Shown: positions 6,283-11,166 of the stretch, in pieces
Layout: the number at the start of each line of letters is the position of its first letter
How positions within the stretch are numbered: the first letter of the stretch is position 1
Assembly: GCA_005879655.1 (NCBI GenBank)
Contig: VBJK01000487.1
Span: 1-11,166 of the forward strand
Length of the DNA stretch: 11,166 nt
Direction: 5' to 3'
DNA from: Chloroflexota bacterium
GTDB taxonomy: Bacteria; Chloroflexota; Ktedonobacteria; Ktedonobacterales; Ktedonobacteraceae
The notes under the pieces: generated by a model
Databases searched by the model: none
The model's input: only the letters and a program-made list of their open reading frames with translations
What the model was told of the DNA's origin: nothing
Program-made: the position numbers and the translations under genes

Positions 6283-6794
6283 TGCCACAACACGCACCTT
6301 CTTTGTTTTGTTTAGAAAGCTAGTTATCGTTTTTGGCGCTTTCCTTCGCTTTGGCGCAATCTATCGCAAAACCACCGAATTTCCACGACGACATCAGCCC
6401 AGGCTTTGTCGGAGTCCCGCCACGTATCGATGGGGCAGCCATTGCGAGGAAGGCTCACTAACTTTTGAAAAGGTGTTTCGGCTAATGTCTCTATAGAATG
6501 GAGGAGGACAGGTATGACGCGAACAGCATCACGTGCTTCTTGTCTTTTTATTATGTATGCTATTTCCTTGTGATAGAGACTTTGACCGCTTTTCTGATAT
6601 CACTCGCAAGGAGCCAGAGGGCAACAAACAGCAGACTGCATAAACAAACCAATTTACGACGTAAAATAAGACTCTACAGAAGTAGGGGAAGATCAAGCTG
6701 ATCTGTACGGTTTCGCAATGCATTCAGCAATTTTTCAAAACCTCGTTCCTCAAAAAAGTTTAATGTATGATAACGTTGTAACCGGTCTGGAAGA
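6283..6794. other. Stretch without an intact gene; holds TIR-domain debris
   Basis: No intact coding sequence is supported. Both small plus-strand open frames here lack ribosome sites and family features. The minus strand carries remnants of TIR-type proteins (6324-6637 and probably 6674-6796). No terminator-like hairpin was found between the facing PPOX and TIR remnants. Confidence 0.6.
6324..6637 (-). pseudogene. Remnant of a TIR-domain protein (C-terminal part), no start, frameshifted
   Basis: Between a TGA at 6600-6602 and a TAA at 6324-6326 the minus strand is open for 91 codons without a usable start. It reads the C-terminal half of a bacterial TIR domain: KRQEARDAVRVIPVLL, then TPFQKLVSLPRNGCPIDTW and DSDKAWADVVVEIR, matching the family pattern of a ViPV strand, tpf.kLq.LP, PvtsW, and D.Aw.dV...IR. 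Just upstream, in another frame (6637-6599), LLFVALWLLASD resembles the LLLVSPDFLASD strand that precedes it in TIR domains, so at least one frameshift separates them. The N-terminal half with the catalytic glutamate region is not found. Bacterial TIR domains often act as NAD-cleaving defence modules. The recognition is by eye. Confidence 0.65.
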
Positions 6795-6796
6795 TC
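6674..6796 (-). pseudogene. Possible tail fragment of a second TIR-like protein
   Basis: Directly after the ABC ATPase stop, in a different minus-strand frame, the sequence reads [20 protein letters not shown] and EKLLNALRN before a TAG at 6674-6676. An LP..L..y..ldF stretch followed by a helix ending in LL.aLr is the usual end of many TIR_2-type domains. There is no start and the upstream portion would have to lie where the ABC gene now is. It may belong to the same decayed locus as the TIR remnant next to it. The match is short. Confidence 0.35.
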
Positions 6797-7652
6797 ACAT
6801 GCCTCTATCCATCCTAAACTCACGCGCAACCTCACCCAAAGCCGAACCTGCCACTGCATCACTACGCGCAAACTCCGCCAGTTCAAAACTCAGCGTCTCT
6901 AACTCTTCACCCCCAGCCATCAGCGAGGTAATCTCTTCACGACTAATCTCAGATTTGGCAAAGCTGCCTAAACTACGTCCGCGATTGAGTATCGTGAAGT
7001 AATCGCCGATAGGATAGGCGTGATGAGGGTTGTGTGTAATAAAGATAACGCCCAATCCACGGGCACGTGCCTGCGCAATGTATCGCAGGACAATGCCTGC
7101 CTCCTTCACTCCCAGCGCAGCTGTAGGCTCGTCCAGGATCAACACTTTAGCGCCAAAGTATACTGCACGTGCAATCGCCACGGATTGGCGCTCGCCACCG
7201 GAGAGTGTGCCGACTGGCTGTGCCGTATCACGTACCTGGATGCCTATGCGAGCCAGTTCCTCGCGTGTCACACGGTCCGCATATTTGGCATCGAACACAC
7301 GAAATGGTCCCCAGCCCTTGGTTGGCTCTGCACCCAGAAAGAAGTTGCGCGCGATGCTCATCAGAGGAATCATTGCCAGATCCTGGAAGACGGTGGCAAT
7401 TCCTGCATTCAATGCATCGCGCGGCGAGGAAAAATGTACCTCGCGTCCCTCAACCAGATAGCGACCAGCACTCGGTTGGTAGACGCCAGAGAGGATTTTG
7501 ATCAATGTTGATTTGCCCGCACCGTTGTCGCCAAGCAGGCACGTCACTTTACCCGCATGGACAGTCATCGAAATATCTTGCAGGGCGATCACGCTACCAA
7601 AGTATTTTGAGACCTGTTGCACTTCGAGTAGGGGAATGGATGATACATTCAT
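6795..7652 (-). CDS. Sugar ABC transporter, ATP-binding protein (single-domain, FrcA-like)
   Basis: The 285 residues hold one ABC ATPase domain: Walker [10 protein letters not shown] (41-49), Q-loop Gln90 in VFQDLA, signature LSGGERQ (150-156), Walker B VLILDE (170-175) and switch His207 in FITHNPHHA. Unlike RbsA or MglA it is not a tandem fusion, so it would act as a homodimer, as in FrcA-type importers. The C-terminal [17 protein letters not shown] segment is common in this subgroup. The protein energises uptake through the permease encoded immediately upstream; the two genes overlap in ATGA (7649-7652), indicating translational coupling. The final 20 residues are variable but the length is normal. 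It is the last gene of the operon, and decayed TIR sequence follows at once. Confidence 0.95.
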   Translation of the reverse strand: MNVSSIPLLEVQQVSKYFGSVIALQDISMTVHAGKVTCLLGDNGAGKSTLIKILSGVYQPSAGRYLVEGREVHFSSPRDALNAGIATVFQDLAMIPLMSIARNFFLGAEPTKGWGPFRVFDAKYADRVTREELARIGIQVRDTAQPVGTLSGGERQSVAIARAVYFGAKVLILDEPTAALGVKEAGIVLRYIAQARARGLGVIFITHNPHHAYPIGDYFTILNRGRSLGSFAKSEISREEITSLMAGGEELETLSFELAEFARSDAVAGSALGEVAREFRMDRGM

Positions 7653-8707
7653 CGTCGTACCTTCATTGCTAGTTTGCGCACATAGCCATTAAGCAGGACT
7701 GCGAGCAGGAGAATCACGCCAATGGCCACTTTGTACCAGTTAACATCTACACCTGCGAAGATGATGCCCTGCTCGACCATGCCAAAGACCAGTGCGCCAA
7801 ACATGCTGCCAATCGGCGAACCATAGCCACCTGTCAGTAGCACTCCCCCAACGACAGCTGCCACAATCGCCTGGAACTCCAGACCCTGGCCGCGTAGGAC
7901 ATCCGCGTTGGTAAAGGTTGCGGCCTGGATTACTGCTAGTAGACACGCACAGACAGCCGTGCCAATAAACAGGAGTGTCTTCACCCGTGCTACGGGTACG
8001 CCAACATTGCGTGCTGCATTTTTGTCGCCACCGACCCCAAAGATCCAATTGCCGAAGGGGGTAGCCAGCAGGAGCCACGTTGCCAGTATCACCAGCGCGC
8101 AAGCCCAGATAATCTCGATGTGGAAGCCCGCGCCACCGATCGGGATGAGACTGGCAAAGATCGCATGTGCAGTACTATATCCTTCCATCTTGTCGAGGCC
8201 GCCTACGGTAGTCAGTCCGACTATGACAGAGGTGAAACCTGTAGTTGCGCCCGCAAGAATGTACTGCGTACCCAGCGTGACGATGAAGGATGGCAGGCCA
8301 GTGCGCAGCACTAGATAGCCGTTGAGCATGCCAACCAGCACTGCAAAGATCAGGGCGATGAGCATGGATAGCCAGATATCCAGGCCGTATTGGGTGCTTA
8401 AGGTGACAATGAGCATGCCACATGCGCCAACCATCGAGCCAATCGACAGATCAAATTCTCCGCCAATCATGAGCAGAGCTACAGGTACGGCCAGGATGGT
8501 CAATTCAGCCGCGACACTCAGATAGTTCGCTGTACCTGATAAGGAAGAAAAACCGCTTCCTCCTGCAATAAGCACAAAGAAAATCCATACGGCAATTGAA
8601 CCAGCGACAGCACCTGTCTCAGGACGTACCAGCAGGCGGCGGAGCGGATTAACACGCATCATCCGCTCACTTGCGGCGGGACTGGCATCTCCTTTGATAA
8701 CGCTCAT
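7649..8707 (-). CDS. Sugar ABC transporter, permease (BPD_transp_2 family)
   Basis: The product (352 residues) has about nine to ten hydrophobic helices and the ribose/fructose-type permease hallmarks [13 protein letters not shown] and, further on, [18 protein letters not shown] (cytoplasmic loop contacting the ATPase) and [14 protein letters not shown]. It would dimerise in the membrane to form the solute channel. I place the start at the ATG at 8707, since GGAGG (8713-8717) lies 5 nt upstream; the alternative TTG at 8719 would consume this Shine-Dalgarno sequence. It lies 26 bp after the binding-protein gene and overlaps the ATPase gene by 4 bp. The substrate cannot be read from the permease. 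Confidence 0.94.
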   Translation of the reverse strand: MSVIKGDASPAASERMMRVNPLRRLLVRPETGAVAGSIAVWIFFVLIAGGSGFSSLSGTANYLSVAAELTILAVPVALLMIGGEFDLSIGSMVGACGMLIVTLSTQYGLDIWLSMLIALIFAVLVGMLNGYLVLRTGLPSFIVTLGTQYILAGATTGFTSVIVGLTTVGGLDKMEGYSTAHAIFASLIPIGGAGFHIEIIWACALVILATWLLLATPFGNWIFGVGGDKNAARNVGVPVARVKTLLFIGTAVCACLLAVIQAATFTNADVLRGQGLEFQAIVAAVVGGVLLTGGYGSPIGSMFGALVFGMVEQGIIFAGVDVNWYKVAIGVILLLAVLLNGYVRKLAMKVRR

Positions 8708-8712
8708 ATTTG

Positions 8713-8717
8713 CCTCC
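8713..8717 (-). promoter_or_regulatory. Ribosome binding site deciding the permease start
   Basis: GGAGG with a 5-nt spacer to ATG 8707. A longer reading from TTG 8719 would run through it, so the shorter protein is preferred. Confidence 0.7.
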
Positions 8718-8733
8718 AACGTTTCTCGTCTTG

Positions 8734-9732
8734 CTAGCGTGTTCCCTGCTCCGTTAAGGCGATCACCTTATCCACGTTGTCTTTAGTGACAAAGTTGGGA
8801 CCAGTCGTGAGGGTATCGTTGGCAATGGTATTGAGATTCGTCTTATACAGTGTTAACAGAACAATAGGCAAGTATCCCTGAAGATATTGCTGCTGGTCAA
8901 TAGCGAACAGTATCCGTTCACTCTTGATGGCTTGCAATATATCCGAGGAGAGATCGAATGTGGCTAGCTTGACCTGCCCTGTCTTGTTTGCATCCTGTAG
9001 CGCTTTCAAGGCTGGCGTAGCAGTCTTGGAGCCAAGCGTCAGCACCCCGTCAATTGAAGAATCTTGTTGAAGTTTGGCCTCCATGCTTTGTTGAATCTGC
9101 GTCGGATTATTCGCATCAACAGCAACCTGATCCACTCTAGCCTTCCCAGCCTTCATGGCATCCTTAAAGCCTTGGCAGCGTAGCGACTGATCAGTATTAC
9201 CAATGTCGTGGATAACACACAAAGCGTGTTTGACACCCAGAGTGGCCATTTTCTGGCCTCCACTAAAGCCAGCTTGATACTCCGTCTGGCCCACGTATGT
9301 CAGCACGCCAAGACTTTTCGCTACGTCGGCACCTGAGTTGATCGAGATCACTGGAATACCGGCGGCAACGGCCCTTTTAATAGAATTCTTCAGGGCATTG
9401 GGGTCGGGAATTGAGACGACCAACCCGTCTGCATGGGCAGCAACAGCAGCATCAATCAGCTTGGACAGAGCGACCAGATCGAAGGTGGGTGGTGCTTCAT
9501 AGACGACCTGAACTCCCATGTCCTTGGCTGCCTGATCAGCACCCCTCTTGAGGACCGACCAGAACTGCTCTGATGCCTGGCCTTGTGTCACGACATAGAA
9601 CTTGAGGTTGCGTCCTGAGTTTGTAGTTGACGGCGCGTTAGAGTTACTGGATGCCGCTTTACCACAAGCAACAAGAAATAAAAGCAAAAAAATTGTTGAT
9701 ATGAACTTGGTGAATTTAAGCGATACTTGCAT
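8734..9732 (-). CDS. Sugar ABC transporter, substrate-binding lipoprotein (Peripla_BP_4 type)
   Basis: The 332-residue product begins with a lipoprotein signal: basic MQVSLKFTK, a hydrophobic core and the lipobox LVAC with Cys23, followed by a Ser/Asn/Thr-rich linker. The mature part is a two-lobed sugar-binding protein: FYVVTQGQASEQFWSVLKRG (45-64), LIDAAVAAHADGLVVSIPD, AGIPVISINSG, the hinge-side TYVGQTEYQAG and IDGVLTLG, then LATFDLS and LFAIDQQQYLQGY. It captures solute outside the membrane and delivers it to the permease. The family binds ribose, allose, inositol and related sugars or polyols; the exact ligand is not inferable. AAGGA lies about 8 nt before the ATG. It is the first gene of the operon and has a recognisable promoter. 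Confidence 0.94.
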   Translation of the reverse strand: MQVSLKFTKFISTIFLLLFLVACGKAASSNSNAPSTTNSGRNLKFYVVTQGQASEQFWSVLKRGADQAAKDMGVQVVYEAPPTFDLVALSKLIDAAVAAHADGLVVSIPDPNALKNSIKRAVAAGIPVISINSGADVAKSLGVLTYVGQTEYQAGFSGGQKMATLGVKHALCVIHDIGNTDQSLRCQGFKDAMKAGKARVDQVAVDANNPTQIQQSMEAKLQQDSSIDGVLTLGSKTATPALKALQDANKTGQVKLATFDLSSDILQAIKSERILFAIDQQQYLQGYLPIVLLTLYKTNLNTIANDTLTTGPNFVTKDNVDKVIALTEQGTR

Positions 9733-9770
9733 AGTAAGATCCTTACATGATGGTTTTAGGTGTTTTTAAC

Positions 9771-9800
9771 AATATGCGTGATAAGAGTCTGTTTTGTCAA
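9771..9800 (-). promoter_or_regulatory. Sigma-70-like promoter of the ABC transporter operon
   Basis: On the minus strand a perfect TTGACA (-35, 9795-9800) and CATATT (-10, 9771-9776, 4 of 6 consensus) are 18 bp apart. Transcription would begin around 9764, giving a leader of about 30 nt that includes the AAGGA site. Confidence 0.65.
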
Positions 9801-9869
9801 GATACAATAGGAAAAATGAACTTATCGGGAAAAATTGACATTTGCATGTATTATTATACAGAGCAATAA

Positions 9870-9890
9870 ATGCATTGATGATGAATGCAT
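9870..9890. repeat. Inverted repeat ATGCATT-7-AATGCAT
   Basis: Two perfect 7-bp arms (9870-9876 and 9884-9890) flank GATGATG. The site is about 70 bp upstream of the ABC promoter -35 and could be an operator for either divergent gene. It has no U-tract, so it is not an intrinsic terminator. Confidence 0.45.
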
Positions 9891-10002
9891 AAAGAGGCCC
9901 ACCACAAGCCTTGCTTCATGTGGCCTCCCATGCTACACTACAAGCGCCGCAGGGTGGGTGCGGAAAGTGAGACCCTGGTGCAGCAACAAGAGACGAGTAG
10001 GG

Positions 10003-10080
10003 CTGGGGGTCCAGGGGGCAAAGCCATCCTGGCGGGGTTTGGGGCGTCCCCAATTTTCCCATTCCCCAAAAGGTTTTGGG
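10003..10080 (+). repeat. G-rich dispersed repeat with three successive hairpins
   Basis: The first 42 bases match the copy at 3233-3274 in reverse orientation (31 of 42). The element can form CCAGG/CCTGG (10011-10015 with 10028-10032, inner GGC-AAA-GCC), TTGGGG-CGT-CCCCAA (10039-10053, perfect) and CCCAAAA-GG-TTTTGGG (10065-10080, perfect 7-bp stem). This looks like an intergenic repeat of the REP/ERIC kind, lying upstream of the amidase gene in its likely leader or promoter region. Confidence 0.6.
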
Positions 10081-10106
10081 ATGCTGCACTAGTAACGTAT
10101 TACCAT

Positions 10107-10113
10107 AAGGAGG
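10107..10113 (+). promoter_or_regulatory. Strong ribosome binding site of the amidase gene
   Basis: AAGGAGG lies 5 nt before the ATG at 10119, the best Shine-Dalgarno match in the window, fixing the start of a gene that is cut by the edge. Confidence 0.8.
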
Positions 10114-10118
10114 AAGAG

Positions 10119-11166
10119 ATGAAGCTCTCTGAGTATATCGAATATGATGCAGTTGGACTCGCGCAACTGATCAGTAGCGGACAAATATCGGCTCATGAGG
10201 TACAGCAAGTAGCCCGTCAGGCAATCGAGGCTGTGAATCCGAAACTGAACGCGCTCGTCGGTGAGTTATTTGAGAAACCTCTGCCTTATGCGACAGATGG
10301 TCCCTTTGCAGGTATTCCTTTTCTTATTAAAGACCTGACACTGCATGCTGAAGGAGTGCCGATAGGTATGGGGACGCGATTGACTGGCGAGGGGATCGCG
10401 TTTCCCCACAACACCGATTTGATGCTACGTTTCAAGCAGGCAGGTCTTGCCGTGCTGGGACGCACAACGACACCGGAGTTTGCATTTAGTGCCTCTACAG
10501 AGGCGCTCGCCAGCGGCCCGACTCGCAATCCATGGGATAGCGCTCGTAGTCCGGGGGGATCGAGTGGAGGATCGGCGGCACTAGTGGCGGCTCGTGCTTT
10601 GCCGGTTGCTCATGCGAGCGATGGCGGTGGTTCGATTCGTATTCCTGCTGCTTGGTGTGGGCTTGTAGGTCTTAAACCAACTCGCGGACGCATCCCTGTT
10701 GGTCCTGATTTCGACGAGCTGCTATCTGGTCTGGCGATTGAGTTTGCGCTGGCACGCACCGTACGTGATACGGCAGCCCTGCTTGATGCAGCCAATGGTC
10801 CCGGCGTTGGGGACAAGTATGTTATTGCGCCACCTGCACGGCCATATGCGCAAGAGGTGAAGACCCCGCCGGGGCGGTTGCGCGTGGCGATGACGACGCG
10901 GGCTTGGTCAGGGGTTGCAGTTGACCGCGAGTATGTAGAGACGGTTGAGGCCGTTTGTCGCGAACTGTCCTCCCTTGGGCACGAAGTAGAGGAAGCCAGC
11001 CCACAGATCGATTGGGATGCATTCCTCGAAGCCAACATCACGATCTGGACAACAGCCCTGGCAGATGCAGCCCTTGGTCTTGCCAGTATGCGTGGAGTTG
11101 AGGTAGGACCAGATGTCCTGGAGGCGGTCACGCTGGCGTGTGTTGAGCACGGGCAGCGACTGACAG
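10119..11166 (+). CDS. Amidase-signature enzyme, partial (3' end beyond right edge)
   Basis: The first 349 codons are present. The amidase signature is complete: PFLIKD with catalytic Lys71, [15 protein letters not shown] with the cis-Ser at 148, and [15 protein letters not shown] with nucleophile Ser172, then [10 protein letters not shown]. These form the Ser-cisSer-Lys triad that hydrolyses amide bonds. Full members are commonly about 450-500 residues, so roughly a quarter is missing. An N-terminal part resembling GatA ([12 protein letters not shown]) is general to the family; no gatB or gatC is visible and the start context suggests a stand-alone amidase, so glutamyl-tRNA amidotransferase is not claimed. 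Substrate unknown. It is divergent from the ABC importer, but the long spacer gives no proof of joint regulation. Confidence 0.93.
   Translation, partial: MKLSEYIEYDAVGLAQLISSGQISAHEVQQVARQAIEAVNPKLNALVGELFEKPLPYATDGPFAGIPFLIKDLTLHAEGVPIGMGTRLTGEGIAFPHNTDLMLRFKQAGLAVLGRTTTPEFAFSASTEALASGPTRNPWDSARSPGGSSGGSAALVAARALPVAHASDGGGSIRIPAAWCGLVGLKPTRGRIPVGPDFDELLSGLAIEFALARTVRDTAALLDAANGPGVGDKYVIAPPARPYAQEVKTPPGRLRVAMTTRAWSGVAVDREYVETVEAVCRELSSLGHEVEEASPQIDWDAFLEANITIWTTALADAALGLASMRGVEVGPDVLEAVTLACVEHGQRLT

Larger units (their letters stand above)
9733..10118. promoter_or_regulatory. Divergent intergenic region between ABC operon and amidase gene
   Basis: These 386 bases hold a minus-strand promoter (9771-9800), an inverted repeat (9870-9890), and a G-rich hairpin-forming repeat (10003-10080) just ahead of the amidase ribosome site. 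The open frame crossing the repeat on the plus strand has repeat-derived composition and is not treated as a gene. Confidence 0.6.

Noticed and set aside
6498..6701. 67-residue plus-strand ORF with a membrane-like stretch
   Set aside because: It is antisense to the TIR remnant, begins within a GGAGG-like sequence rather than after one, and has no family features.
8708..8719. TTG at 8719 as the permease start
   Set aside because: The ATG at 8707 has GGAGG 5 nt upstream, and this site lies inside the longer reading.
9835..10092. 85-residue plus-strand ORF
   Set aside because: It runs through the inverted repeat and the G-rich hairpin repeat; its Gly/Trp-rich C-terminal part is simply that repeat translated, and no ribosome site precedes it.
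1..11166. CRISPR array, tRNA or rRNA genes
   Set aside because: No regularly spaced direct repeats and no tRNA- or rRNA-like conserved stretches were seen.

Overview
The window reads as chromosomal DNA of a free-living bacterium of middling G+C with a mosaic of short operons and decayed genes. The gene families fit the Ktedonobacteria (Chloroflexota): a CheB-CheR fusion, an actinobacterial-type PAC2 protein, a YjbE-type TerC protein, a single-domain sugar ABC ATPase, TIR-domain remnants and a G-rich dispersed repeat. That taxonomic guess is inference from family flavour, not proof.

Left part (1-2340). A CheB-CheR methylesterase/methyltransferase fusion on the minus strand runs off the left edge. 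Upstream of it lie a possible 91-residue minus-strand ORF of unknown function and a 170-bp, 78% A+T element with perfect 17-bp terminal inverted repeats (1702-1871) that looks like a MITE. A small plus-strand membrane protein with an uncertain start follows.

Middle (2347-5875). A TerC/YjbE-like membrane protein (minus) is divergent from a two-gene plus-strand operon: a PAC2-family protein and an ADP-forming acyl-CoA synthetase alpha-like protein, overlapping by 4 bp. The divergent spacer holds a 12-bp palindrome, a candidate promoter and one copy of the G-rich dispersed repeat.

Gene graveyard (5876-6796). A PPOX/FMN-binding-family gene directly follows the operon but carries an internal frameshifting deletion that seems to have removed about 17 codons between short GGTA repeats. 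Facing it on the minus strand are remnants of a TIR-domain gene, broken by frameshifts and lacking a start codon.

Right part (6795-11166). A minus-strand sugar ABC importer operon is complete: lipoprotein substrate-binding protein, permease, then ATPase, with a good sigma-70-like promoter ahead of the first gene. Divergent from it is an amidase-signature enzyme that runs off the right edge. The 386-bp spacer between them contains a 7-bp-arm inverted repeat and a second copy of the G-rich dispersed repeat, which folds into three consecutive hairpins.

The transporter would bring a sugar-like solute into the cell. The PAC2/acyl-CoA synthetase pair is probably a functional unit of unknown role. 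No complete mobile element, CRISPR array or RNA gene was found.
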